NCBI GenBank assembly: GCA_048263775.1 | Contig: JBLXDU010000006.1 | Coordinates: forward strand, 186,001 to 250,000 | Origin: UBA1479 sp048263775 | Lineage (GTDB): Bacteria; Pseudomonadota; Alphaproteobacteria; Rhodospirillales; Casp-alpha2 | DNA: 64,000 nt | Direction: 5' to 3' | In this document: piece after piece, positions 20,261 to 28,043 of the stretch | How positions within the stretch are numbered: the first letter of the stretch is position 1 | Layout of the letters: every line of letters starts with the position of its first letter | The notes under the pieces: generated by a model | What the model was told of the DNA's origin: nothing | The model's input: the letters and a program-made list of their open reading frames with translations, nothing else | Databases searched by the model: none | Translations under genes and position numbers: made by a program

Positions 20261-20653
20261 ATGCTGACCATTCACACCTTGAACGACCAAATCTGCGGCC
20301 ATCGCGACAATGGCGGGCATGCGACGGAGGTGCCGCCGAACGCGCGGTTGCTGTTCTGCAATGGTCAGGTCGGGGCGCGACCGGACGGGACGGTGCCCGA
20401 GGATACGGGCCAGCAGGTGGAAGTCATCTTCGAGCGGATCAAGGTCATCCTTGCGGCCGCCGACATGACCTTTCAGGACATCGCCAAGCTGACGGTCTAT
20501 GTCACAGACCACGCGATCTTTGACGACTTCTACCGCCTGCGCGGCCGCTATCTGGGCGACCACAATCCGCCCGTGGTGCTGCTGACCGTCGGGCCGTTTC
20601 CGCGCCCGGGGGTCGAGGTCGAGATCGAAGCCGTCGCCGCCAAGGCGGCCTAG
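20261..20653 (+). CDS. RidA family (YjgF/YER057c/UK114) protein
   Basis: RidA proteins hydrolyse reactive enamine/imine intermediates, or act in related catabolic steps, as trimers. The protein has 130 residues and shows the family pattern: LFCNGQVGARPDG near the N-terminus, DIAKLTVYVTD in the middle and the C-terminal stretch PGVEVEIEAVA, whose last glutamate is conserved. The arginine of RidA-type active sites (usually in an R-P or Y-R context) is not clearly placed, so it may be one of the other Rid subgroups. GAGGAGGAG precedes the ATG. Its stop codon overlaps by 3 bp with the stop of the convergent sigma factor gene. Confidence 0.85.
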   Translation: MLTIHTLNDQICGHRDNGGHATEVPPNARLLFCNGQVGARPDGTVPEDTGQQVEVIFERIKVILAAADMTFQDIAKLTVYVTDHAIFDDFYRLRGRYLGDHNPPVVLLTVGPFPRPGVEVEIEAVAAKAA

Positions 20654-21540
20654 GATACGGTAGGGTCGTCGAGCAGCCCGGCGACATGGCCAAGCTTGTC
20701 CGGGTTGCGGGTGATGTAGATGGCGGTGATGCGGCCGTCCTCGATTTCCAACGCGGTTGTCTGCAGCACGTCGCCGCGTCCCTGGCTGATGTAGCCGGGC
20801 AGGCCGTCGATCCATACAGGCCGAATGCCGCCGGGCATCTGGTCGGCGAATTTGCGGCACAGGCCCGCGAACAGGCGTAGCGCCCGATCCAATCCGATGA
20901 TGGGATTGCGGAAGGCCAGCACCTTGCCGCCGCCATCCGACAGGATCACCACGTTTGCGGCCAATAAGCCGCGCAGGGTGTCGATATCGCCCTTGGTCGA
21001 GGCGGTAAAGAAGGCTTGGGCGATGCGCTCGCCTTCCTCCCGGCTGACGTCGTAGCGCGGGCGGCCGTCGCGCACATGCTTGCGGGCGCGGGCGGCCAGC
21101 TGACGCACGGCGGCGGGTTCCCGCTCCAGCGTCGCCGCAACCTCGCCCAACGGCACGTCGAATACGTCGTGCAATAGGAACGCTGCGCGTTCTAGCGGCG
21201 ACAAACGTTCCAAGGCCAGCATCAAGGTCAGGGTCAGGTTATCCGCCCGCATGGCGTCGTCTTCCGGTTCGACGACGGGTTCGGGCAGCCAGGGGCCGAT
21301 ATAGGTTTCCCGCCGCACGCGGGCGGATTTCAAAACGTCGAGGCAAAGCCGCGTGACGATGCGGGTGAGGTACGCCCCCGGCGTGGCGACCGTGCCCCGG
21401 TCAGCCCGCCGCCAGCGGAGCCAGGCGTCCTGCACGATGTCCTCGGCCTCCAGCATGGAACCCAGCATGCGGTAGGCGAGGCGCACCAGCCGGGGCCGGT
21501 GCGCCTCGAATTCATCGGTTTGGTTGTCAGGCGGCGTCAA
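20650..21540 (-). CDS. ECF41-family RNA polymerase sigma factor (SigJ-like)
   Basis: This is a stand-alone regulator of about 296 residues. It has sigma region 2 (RLVRLAYRMLGS, EAEDIVQDAWLRW), region 4 (LSPLERAAFLLHDVFD with GEVAATLE) and a C-terminal SnoaL/NTF2-like domain. All three hallmarks of ECF41 are present: WLPEP in the linker (about residue 84), DGGGK (about 202) and NPDKL (about 279). In this family the C-terminal domain replaces an anti-sigma factor and controls activity. Two adjacent TTG codons can serve as start; I prefer the second (21540), 6 nt after GGAGG; the first gives 21543. The start lies inside the AhpD-like gene, so the two are translationally coupled. Confidence 0.92.
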   Translation of the reverse strand: MTPPDNQTDEFEAHRPRLVRLAYRMLGSMLEAEDIVQDAWLRWRRADRGTVATPGAYLTRIVTRLCLDVLKSARVRRETYIGPWLPEPVVEPEDDAMRADNLTLTLMLALERLSPLERAAFLLHDVFDVPLGEVAATLEREPAAVRQLAARARKHVRDGRPRYDVSREEGERIAQAFFTASTKGDIDTLRGLLAANVVILSDGGGKVLAFRNPIIGLDRALRLFAGLCRKFADQMPGGIRPVWIDGLPGYISQGRGDVLQTTALEIEDGRITAIYITRNPDKLGHVAGLLDDPTVS

Positions 21541-21991
21541 CAATGTCCTCCTGCGGATGCGCCGCCCGGAAGCCGACCTGCAGGCGGTTCCACACGTTGA
21601 TGGCGCCGATCGCCAGGGTCAGGTTGACCTGTTCGGCGTCCGTGAATTCGGCCTTCACCAGATCATAATCCGCGTCCGGTGCACCGGTCTCCGCAAGGCG
21701 GGTCAGGGCCTCTGTCCAGGCCAGGGCTGCCCGCTCACGGGGGCTGTAGAGCGTGGATTCCCGCCAGGCGTTCAGCATGTACAGGCGCATTTCGCTTTCA
21801 CCATGCTTGCGCAGGTCGGTCGTGTGCATGTGGATGCAGAAGGCGCAGCCGTTGATCTGCGACGCGCGCAATTTGACCAGTTCCAGCAGGTTGTGGTCGA
21901 GCCCGCTGGCGGCCAGCGCCACCTCAAGTGCCTGCATCGCCTTGATGGGGGCTTGGGCCAGTTTGAAAGGCTCGTTCAGTCGCGGTGTCAT
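21527..21991 (-). CDS. AhpD-like/carboxymuconolactone decarboxylase family protein (ECF41 partner)
   Basis: This 154-residue protein of the CMD/AhpD fold carries the redox motif CAFCIHMH (Cys49, Cys52, His56). AhpD-type proteins reduce lipoyl or peroxide-linked disulfides; in ECF41 loci the gene next to the sigma factor is usually of this class (COE: carboxymuconolactone decarboxylase, oxidoreductase or epimerase) and is the main target of the sigma factor. I chose the ATG at 21991 (MTPRLNEPFK), with GATGGAG 6-7 nt upstream; earlier in-frame ATGs exist at 22003 and 22006. It overlaps the sigma gene by about 14 bp. Confidence 0.88.
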   Translation of the reverse strand: MTPRLNEPFKLAQAPIKAMQALEVALAASGLDHNLLELVKLRASQINGCAFCIHMHTTDLRKHGESEMRLYMLNAWRESTLYSPRERAALAWTEALTRLAETGAPDADYDLVKAEFTDAEQVNLTLAIGAINVWNRLQVGFRAAHPQEDIVDAA

Positions 21992-22029
21992 GACGGTCTC
22001 CATCATCAAAGGGGGGGATATGCCCAGAT

Positions 22030-22056
22030 GACGAGATGACGGACGCGATTGTGACA
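22030..22056 (-). promoter_or_regulatory. ECF41-type promoter of the AhpD-like/sigma operon
   Basis: Read on the minus strand, TGTCACA (22056-22050) is followed after exactly 16 nt by CGTC (22033-22030). This is the TGTCACA-n16-CGTC pattern described for ECF41 target promoters. Transcription would begin about 25-35 nt before the ATG of the AhpD-like gene. Since the sigma gene is downstream in the same operon, the arrangement predicts positive autoregulation. Confidence 0.8.
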
Positions 22057-22088
22057 TGCGGCGGAAAAAAGTTCCGCCGTGCGGCCCG

Positions 22089-22481
22089 CTAGGGTGCCCG
22101 CGACCGTAGGGCGTCTATGCTCCATTTACCGCCGCCGGCCGCTGCAATGTACAGAAATACGAAGCAGTAAAGGGCGGCCAATTCACCCCAATTCAAAATG
22201 GGGAAAAAACCGTTCGGGAGGTGTTCCAGGAAATAGCCGACAGCCATGGTCCCGGAACAGATGAAGGCTGCCGGCCGGGTGAACAGGCCGATCGCGACCA
22301 AGGCACCGCCGACCAGTTCGACCATCCCGGCCGCACCGATCAGAGAAAACGGATCGACGCCGCTGTATTTCGTGACCGGGAAGCTGAGAAATTTCGTGGT
22401 GCCGTGCTGCAGGAACAACAGGCCCGTCATAAGACGGAGAAGACTGTAAAGGTGGTCCTTAAAGGGGTTCAGGAATTTCAC
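22089..22481 (-). CDS. DoxX family membrane protein
   Basis: This 130-residue integral membrane protein has four hydrophobic segments. It matches the DoxX pattern: an N-terminal helix ending LLFLQHGTTKF, then GMVELVGGALVAIGLFTRPAAFI, then AVGYFLEHLPNGFFPILNWGELA. DoxX proteins are linked in some bacteria to quinone or thiol-linked oxidative-stress responses; the function here is not shown by the sequence. It lies 98 bp upstream of the AhpD-like gene in the same direction but lacks an ECF41 promoter of its own. CTAGGAGGCCG precedes the ATG. Confidence 0.88.
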   Translation of the reverse strand: MKFLNPFKDHLYSLLRLMTGLLFLQHGTTKFLSFPVTKYSGVDPFSLIGAAGMVELVGGALVAIGLFTRPAAFICSGTMAVGYFLEHLPNGFFPILNWGELAALYCFVFLYIAAAGGGKWSIDALRSRAP

Positions 22482-22552
22482 GACGGCCTCCTAGGTTGAA
22501 CGAGACATTGCGCAGAACTTCTGACGCGGCACCGCCGCTGGGCGCGTGATGA

Positions 22553-22876
22553 CTACTTCAAGGCAACCGGCTGGCCGTGCGGTGTGGCCAGATAGGCATT
22601 GCGCCATTCCTCCGCGCGGTCGGCGACCTCGTCACCCAGGGCCAGTCCCTTGTCGGCGCAGAGGCGCTCCAACGTGGCCAGCCAGTGATTGTAATAGGTC
22701 TCGCCCGTGTCGGGATCGCCTGCCGCCTGGGCACGCTTGATCTCGGCGCCCAGAGCCTGGGCCCATTCCTCGGCGGTGAAAATGCCTTTGTCAATCAAGG
22801 CGTTGGCCAGGGCGAAGGCCTGGGCTTGCCAGGGCTCGCAGAACGCGGGGCCGTCTTCCTGCTTCAAGGCGGTCAT
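22553..22876 (-). CDS. nitrile hydratase accessory (activator) protein
   Basis: This 107-residue protein resembles the N-terminal half of the nitrile hydratase beta subunit, as the small activators of Co-type enzymes do: PAFCEPWQAQAFALANALI, then FTAEEWAQALGAEI and YYNHWLATLERL. In Co-type systems the activator escorts the alpha subunit for cobalt loading by subunit swapping. It is the third gene of the alpha-beta-activator operon, starting with ATG overlapping the beta stop (ATGA). The start at 22876 follows from this overlap. Confidence 0.88.
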   Translation of the reverse strand: MTALKQEDGPAFCEPWQAQAFALANALIDKGIFTAEEWAQALGAEIKRAQAAGDPDTGETYYNHWLATLERLCADKGLALGDEVADRAEEWRNAYLATPHGQPVALK

Positions 22877-23535
22877 GCCGGCTCCAGATAAGGTTCCCAA
22901 AGGTCGGCATAGACGGATGATTTGGCGTCACCGTCTGGGCCCCAAAGCTCGTCGCCCTCGAACCGCACGGAATAAAGCGGATAACCCTCCGTCACATCCG
23001 GCGTATGGGTATCGGGATAGACGTGGATGCCGTGCAGGCGCTGGATCACGCCGACCCGCCCCCGGGTGTAGCGGGGGGCCCGTGTATGGCCCTGGGGATG
23101 GAAGTTCTTAACGCGCACGGCATCGCCGACGGCATATTGGGCTTGAACCGGTGCGTTTATATCCGCCGGTCCGCCTGCCTTGACCGCGTTCAGGGCTTCG
23201 TCCGGGCCGGGTACATGGATGGAATTCGGGGCCGGTCCCTGCGGCTTGCCCGTCGCCATTTCCTCGGCCGTGACCAGACCCGATTCCTTCAGCAGGACTT
23301 CCGTGCCGGTCAACCAGTTTTCATAGTAGGTGTTCATCAGATAGCGGGCCGGGTGCTGGCGTTCGCGCGAATGGCGGCCCATGTCGATGTTCCAGCGGCC
23401 GAGCAGGGCGGTCGCCAGAGTGAGGGAGAACGCCTTACGTTCCCAATCGGCGTGGAACACGGGTTCCTCGTCCTGGGGCTCCGGGTTGATGGGGCCGAGG
23501 CCGTGCATCCCGCCGAGATCGTGGCCGCTGTTCAT
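22873..23535 (-). CDS. nthB: nitrile hydratase beta subunit
   Basis: The beta subunit pairs with alpha to form the nitrile hydratase heterodimer, which converts nitriles to amides. The protein has 220 residues. It starts MNSGHDLGGMHGLGPI, the classic beta N-terminus, has the helical stretch YYENWLTGTEVLL, and the SH3-like C-terminal domain with HTRAPRYTRGRVGVI, GIHVYPDT and ELWG...VYADLWEPYLE. The frame runs upstream into the alpha gene, but the ATG at 23535 overlaps the alpha stop codon and matches the family start. The symbol nthB is the usual name; the order alpha then beta is the commoner one for this family. Confidence 0.93.
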   Translation of the reverse strand: MNSGHDLGGMHGLGPINPEPQDEEPVFHADWERKAFSLTLATALLGRWNIDMGRHSRERQHPARYLMNTYYENWLTGTEVLLKESGLVTAEEMATGKPQGPAPNSIHVPGPDEALNAVKAGGPADINAPVQAQYAVGDAVRVKNFHPQGHTRAPRYTRGRVGVIQRLHGIHVYPDTHTPDVTEGYPLYSVRFEGDELWGPDGDAKSSVYADLWEPYLEPA

Positions 23536-24173
23536 TCCGCCGCTCCCTTCAGTTCCTCGGGCGTCCGGGCTTGTTCGACGCCGATCATGGAATTGCGGGT
23601 AATCAGCTGTTCCAGTTGTTCCGCGGTCCAGCCGTCGGTGCCGGCGGGACGCTCGGGGATCACCAGATAGCGCATTTCGGATGTCGAATCCCACACCCTG
23701 ACCTCCACATCGGGGGCCAGCGTGGTGCCGAATTCGGCCAAGACCCCGCGCGGGTCCGCCACGGCGCGGGACCGATAGGGGGCGGATTTATACCACACGG
23801 GCGGCAGGCCCAGGACGGTCCAGGGATAGCAGGAGCATAGCGTGCAGACGACTAGGTTGTGAACCTTGGGGCCGTTTTCCACGCAGACCATGTGTTCGCC
23901 CTGGCGGCCCTTGAAACCGAAGTCGCCGATGGCGGCGCTGGCGTCGTCCTGTAGCCACTGGCGGTAGGCGGGATCGGTCCAGGCGCGGGCCACGACCTTC
24001 TTGCCGTTCTGCGGGCCGACGTGGTGTTCGTAGCGGTCGACCAGGGCGTCCAGGGTGGCGGGGTCGACCAGACCCTTTTCCACCAGAAGGCTTTCCAGGG
24101 ACTTCACGCGGAGTTCGATGTCCGATGGCGGCTCCGTATGGTCGTGATCGTGGTCGTGTCCATCATGCGGCAT
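23532..24173 (-). CDS. nthA: nitrile hydratase alpha subunit, cobalt type
   Basis: This metal-binding catalytic subunit hydrates nitriles to amides in the cytoplasm. The protein has 213 residues. The claw-setting motif VCTLCSC (Cys110, Cys113, Ser114, Cys115) has Thr at the position typical of Co-type enzymes (Fe-type have Ser). Two of these cysteines are oxidised in the mature family members. The aromatic stretch YPWTVLGLPPVWYKS follows as usual. The N-terminus is unusually rich in His-Asp (HDGHDHDHDH), possibly aiding metal capture. The ATG at 24173 is chosen for the family-like start; upstream bases lack homology. Thiocyanate hydrolase is a relative, but the beta and activator partners fit nitrile hydratase. 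Confidence 0.93.
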   Translation of the reverse strand: MPHDGHDHDHDHTEPPSDIELRVKSLESLLVEKGLVDPATLDALVDRYEHHVGPQNGKKVVARAWTDPAYRQWLQDDASAAIGDFGFKGRQGEHMVCVENGPKVHNLVVCTLCSCYPWTVLGLPPVWYKSAPYRSRAVADPRGVLAEFGTTLAPDVEVRVWDSTSEMRYLVIPERPAGTDGWTAEQLEQLITRNSMIGVEQARTPEELKGAAE

Positions 24174-24366
24174 GCGATTCTCCCAATTTGTCTGCGCCCA
24201 AGGATGCGGGCGGGGGGATGATACAGCCTGAGGTGCGCGTTCAACAATGCCGGAGACCCTGCTTTGGCCCGGAATCCCCTGGGTTATCCACGGCAATCTT
24301 TCCGACGGTGGACAACTGGGCGCAAACGGTTTCCGCGCGCCCGCCGAAGTGTGGAATTATTGCCGC
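24174..24366. promoter_or_regulatory. divergent intergenic region between nthA and dnaE, with a DnaA-box-like site
   Basis: The 193-bp gap separates the leftward nitrile hydratase operon from rightward dnaE and should hold both promoters. At 24284-24292 TTATCCACG matches the DnaA box TTATNCACA at eight of nine positions. I did not find a convincing -35/-10 pair for either gene. The single site is not an origin. Confidence 0.35.
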
Positions 24367-27300
24367 ATGTCCCATGCTGATTTCGTCCACCTGCGGGTCC
24401 ATTCCGCCTATTCCCTGTCCGAAGGCGCCATTCGCCTGAAGGATCTGGCCAAGATGTGCCGGTCCATGGACATGCCGGCGGTCGCCGTGACCGACACCAA
24501 CAACCTGTTCGGGGCTCTGGAGTTCTCGCTGGCGGCCACGGACAAGGGCATCCAGCCGATCATTGGCTGCCAGATCTCCGTGCGCCTGGAGGCCGAGGAA
24601 GCCACCGGCCATGCCATGGGGCAATCCAACGGCGGTGGGCGGCGCGAGCGCGAGCCCTCGGTGGTATTGCTGGTCCAGAACCAGGAAGGCTATCGCAATC
24701 TGTTGCAGATGCTGAAGGTCGCCTATCTGGACGGCGACGACGGCGAGGAAACGGCGATCTCGCTGGACACCCTGCTGCAATACAACGGTGGCCTGATCCT
24801 GCTGACCGGCGGGCCGGGCGGGCCGGTCGGACGATTGCTGCAACAAGGCAAGGGCGACGCTGCGCGCGACCTGCTGACGCGTCTGGCGGCTGCTTATGGC
24901 GGGCGCACCTACGTGGAAATTCTGCGCCACGGCATGGCGGCGGAGGAACAGACCGAAGGGGCGTTCCTCGACCTGGCTTACAGCCTGGATCTGCCACTGG
25001 TCGCGACCAACGAATGTTTTTACCCGACGCCCGACATGTTCGAGGCCCATGACGCCCTGATCTGCATCGCGGAAAGCGCCTACGTGTCGGAAACGGAGCG
25101 CCGCCGCCTGACCCCGGAACACTGGTTCAAGGGTGCTGCCGACATGCGCCGGGTGTTCGAGGATTTGCCGGAAGCGGTCGACAACACCTTGGTCATCGCC
25201 AAGCGCTGCGCCTTCATGGTCGAGAAGATCGCGCCGATCCTGCCGCCCTTCGATTGCGGCGAAGGCCGCACGGAAGAGGACGAATTGCGCGCCCAGGCCG
25301 TGGCCGGGCTGGAAAAGCGGCTGGTTACTCATGTGTTCAGCGACGACATGGACGATGCCGCGCGGGACGCCGCGGCCAAGCCCTACCGTGAGCGCCTCGA
25401 TTACGAGCTTGGCGTCATCAACGAGATGGGCTTTCCGGGATACTTCCTGATCGTCGCCGACTTCATCGGCTGGGCCAAGGAAAAGGGCATTCCCGTGGGG
25501 CCGGGCCGTGGTTCCGGGGCCGGATCCGTTGTCGCCTGGTCGCTGCTGATCACCGATCTGGATCCGTTGCGTTTTGGGCTGCTGTTTGAACGCTTCCTCA
25601 ATCCGGAACGCGTGTCCATGCCCGACTTCGACATCGACTTCTGCCAGGACCGGCGGGATGAGGTCATCCGCTACGTCCAGAAGAAATACGGCGACGATCA
25701 CGTGGCGCAGATCATCACCTTCGGAAAGCTTCAGGCCCGCGCCGTGCTGCGCGATGTCGGCCGTGTGCTGCAGATGCCCTACGGCTATATCGATAAAATC
25801 TGCAAGCTGGTGCCCAACAATCCGGCCAATCCGGTGACCCTGGGCGAAGCGGTCGAGGGCGAACCGCAGATCCGCCAGATGATGAAGGAAGACCCCCAGG
25901 TTCAGCATCTGGTCGATCTGGCCATGAAACTGGAGGGTCTGTTCCGACATGCCTCGACCCACGCCGCCGGCGTGGTCATCGGCGACCGGCCGCTGCAGGA
26001 ACTGATCCCGCTGTACCGCGATCCGCGTTCCGACCTGCCGGTGACGGGCTTCAACATGAAGTTCGTGGAAAGCGCCGGGTTGGTGAAGTTCGACTTTTTG
26101 GGCCTCAAGACCCTGACGGTTCTGGCGACGGCCGTTGATCTGTGCCGCGAGAAAGGGGTCGAGATCGACCTGTCGACCATCCCGCTGGACGACACCGCGA
26201 CCTTCGAGATGATCGGGCGCGGCGAGACGACCGGGGTGTTTCAGCTGGAAAGCCAAGGCATGCGCGACGTGCTGCGCCAGATGAAGGCCGACACCTTCGA
26301 GGACATTATCGCCGTCGTGGCGCTGTACCGCCCGGGGCCCATGGACAACATCCCGAGTTATATCGCCCGTAAGAAGGGGGAGGAGACGCCGGATTACCTG
26401 CATCCGATCCTGGAGCCGATCCTGACGGAAACCTTCGGCATCATGATCTACCAGGAGCAGGTCATGCAGGCGGCCCAGCTGTTGTCCGGCTATACGCTGG
26501 GCGGCGCCGACCTTCTACGCCGCGCCATGGGCAAGAAGATCAAGGAGGAGATGGACCAGCAGCGTCAGCTGTTCGTCGACGGCGCCGTGCAGCGCGAGGT
26601 CGACGGCCGCAAGGCGTCGGACATCTTTGATCAGGTCGCCAAGTTCGCGGGCTACGGCTTTAACAAGTCCCACGCCGCCGCCTATGCCCTGGTCGCCTAT
26701 CAGACGGCATACCTAAAGGCCAACCACCCGGTGGAATTCCTCGCCGCCTCAATGACGCTCGACCAGCACAACACCGACAAGCTCAACGTGTTCAAGCAGG
26801 AATTGGACCGCATGGGCGTGGATCTGCTGTCGCCGGACGTCAACAAATCGCAGGTCAAGTTCTCGGTCGAGCGGGACAATGGCGGCAGCGCCATTCGCTA
26901 TGCGCTCGCTGCCATCAAGAACGTGGGCGAGGGAGCCATGGCGTCGCTGGTCGAGGCGCGCAAGGAAGGTGGGCCGTTCAAGGACGTCGCCGACTTCGCC
27001 CATCGTTTGGACCCCAAGGTCATCAACAAGCGGCAAATGGAAAACCTGATCCGCGCCGGCGCGCTCGACAGCCTCAACCCCAACCGCCGCCAGTTGTTCA
27101 CGGGGCTGGAACGCATCCTGAAGGAAGCGGTCAGCGCCCATCAGGACCGCACCTCCGACCAGATGGGCCTGTTCGGCGGGGGCGGGGGCAGCGACGCCCC
27201 CGAGGTGCCGGAAATCCGGCTCGACAACATTGCCGACTGGACGCCCATGGATCGGCTCAAGGAAGAATTCGACGCCGTCGGCTTCTACCTGTCGTCGCAT

Positions 27301-27861
27301 CCGCTCGCGACCTACGAAAGCATGCTGGAAAAGCACAAGGTCATGAGCTACGTCGAAATCCTGACCGCCGGCCGGCCCGGCCACCGGCGCATGGCGGGTA
27401 CGCTGGTCGCCATGAAGGAACGTACCTCGGCCAAGGGGTCGCGTTATGCCTTCGTCAGCTTCTCCGACACCACGGGGACGTTCGAGGCGATCATGTTCTC
27501 CGAGGTTCTGTCCGCCGCCCGCGAACATCTGACCGAAGGCAATTCCTTCCTGATCGAGATGGAAGTGCAGATCGAGGCCGAAGCCCCCCGGTTCATGGTT
27601 CAGGGCCTGCGCCCGCTGGAAAGTGCCGCCTTGAACGCCGTCGGCTCCGTTACCGTGGTGATCGGCGGGGAAAGCCCGCTGGCGCCGCTGCGTGAGGTGC
27701 TGGAAAGCCAGGGCAGGGGCCAGGTGCCGGTCTATGTCGTGCCCCGGCTGGAGGACAATCGCGAGGTCGTGCTGTCCCTGAATGACCGTTACGCCGTGTC
27801 GCCGGCCGTGATTCAGGCCATCAAGTCGGTCCAGGGCGTGCTTGAGGTCGTCGAGGGCTGA
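24367..27861 (+). CDS. dnaE: DNA polymerase III alpha subunit
   Basis: DnaE is the catalytic subunit of the replicative polymerase. The protein has 1164 residues, the normal length for DnaE1. The N-terminal PHP domain begins FVHLRVHSAYSLSEGA. The polymerase core includes GPGRGSGAGSVVAW (about residue 378) and PDFDIDFCQDRR (about 419), which holds two of the catalytic aspartates. Helix-hairpin-helix and OB-fold regions follow (the OB part near MAGTLVAMKERTS). I chose the ATG at 24367; a longer in-frame extension to 24247 covers the promoter region and has no homology. It is followed by the rpsB operon, the usual order in this group. Confidence 0.96.
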   Translation: MSHADFVHLRVHSAYSLSEGAIRLKDLAKMCRSMDMPAVAVTDTNNLFGALEFSLAATDKGIQPIIGCQISVRLEAEEATGHAMGQSNGGGRREREPSVVLLVQNQEGYRNLLQMLKVAYLDGDDGEETAISLDTLLQYNGGLILLTGGPGGPVGRLLQQGKGDAARDLLTRLAAAYGGRTYVEILRHGMAAEEQTEGAFLDLAYSLDLPLVATNECFYPTPDMFEAHDALICIAESAYVSETERRRLTPEHWFKGAADMRRVFEDLPEAVDNTLVIAKRCAFMVEKIAPILPPFDCGEGRTEEDELRAQAVAGLEKRLVTHVFSDDMDDAARDAAAKPYRERLDYELGVINEMGFPGYFLIVADFIGWAKEKGIPVGPGRGSGAGSVVAWSLLITDLDPLRFGLLFERFLNPERVSMPDFDIDFCQDRRDEVIRYVQKKYGDDHVAQIITFGKLQARAVLRDVGRVLQMPYGYIDKICKLVPNNPANPVTLGEAVEGEPQIRQMMKEDPQVQHLVDLAMKLEGLFRHASTHAAGVVIGDRPLQELIPLYRDPRSDLPVTGFNMKFVESAGLVKFDFLGLKTLTVLATAVDLCREKGVEIDLSTIPLDDTATFEMIGRGETTGVFQLESQGMRDVLRQMKADTFEDIIAVVALYRPGPMDNIPSYIARKKGEETPDYLHPILEPILTETFGIMIYQEQVMQAAQLLSGYTLGGADLLRRAMGKKIKEEMDQQRQLFVDGAVQREVDGRKASDIFDQVAKFAGYGFNKSHAAAYALVAYQTAYLKANHPVEFLAASMTLDQHNTDKLNVFKQELDRMGVDLLSPDVNKSQVKFSVERDNGGSAIRYALAAIKNVGEGAMASLVEARKEGGPFKDVADFAHRLDPKVINKRQMENLIRAGALDSLNPNRRQLFTGLERILKEAVSAHQDRTSDQMGLFGGGGGSDAPEVPEIRLDNIADWTPMDRLKEEFDAVGFYLSSHPLATYESMLEKHKVMSYVEILTAGRPGHRRMAGTLVAMKERTSAKGSRYAFVSFSDTTGTFEAIMFSEVLSAAREHLTEGNSFLIEMEVQIEAEAPRFMVQGLRPLESAALNAVGSVTVVIGGESPLAPLREVLESQGRGQVPVYVVPRLEDNREVVLSLNDRYAVSPAVIQAIKSVQGVLEVVEG

Positions 27862-27983
27862 TCGTCTTTCGCCGGATCGTCACGCTTTTTTCCCTTGATC
27901 GGGCCGTTCTGCCCCTGTAAACCCACGCCCATATCGCACGCGGGGACGCGGCGCCTGTGCAAATTCACAGGTTTTGCCGCTCC

Positions 27984-28012
27984 GGTGTTCGGCCATGGGG
28001 CCGAATGACACC
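27984..28012 (+). promoter_or_regulatory. hairpin in the rpsB leader
   Basis: In the 182-bp gap before rpsB, GGTGTTCGGCC pairs with GGCCGAATGACACC: an 11-bp stem (GGTGT and TCGGCC against GGCCGA and ACACC) with a 3-nt bulge and a 4-nt loop. It ends about 30 bp before the start codon. Leaders of ribosomal-protein S2 operons are often bound by S2 for feedback control. I infer such a role; the hairpin is not followed by a T run and is unlikely to be a terminator. Confidence 0.4.
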
Positions 28013-28043
28013 CTGCGGAGGCATAACCGGAGAAGAGATTATC

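Noticed and set aside
24241..26403. A 720-codon open frame opposite dnaE.
   Set aside because: Another antisense shadow caused by high GC; dnaE on the plus strand carries full catalytic motifs.
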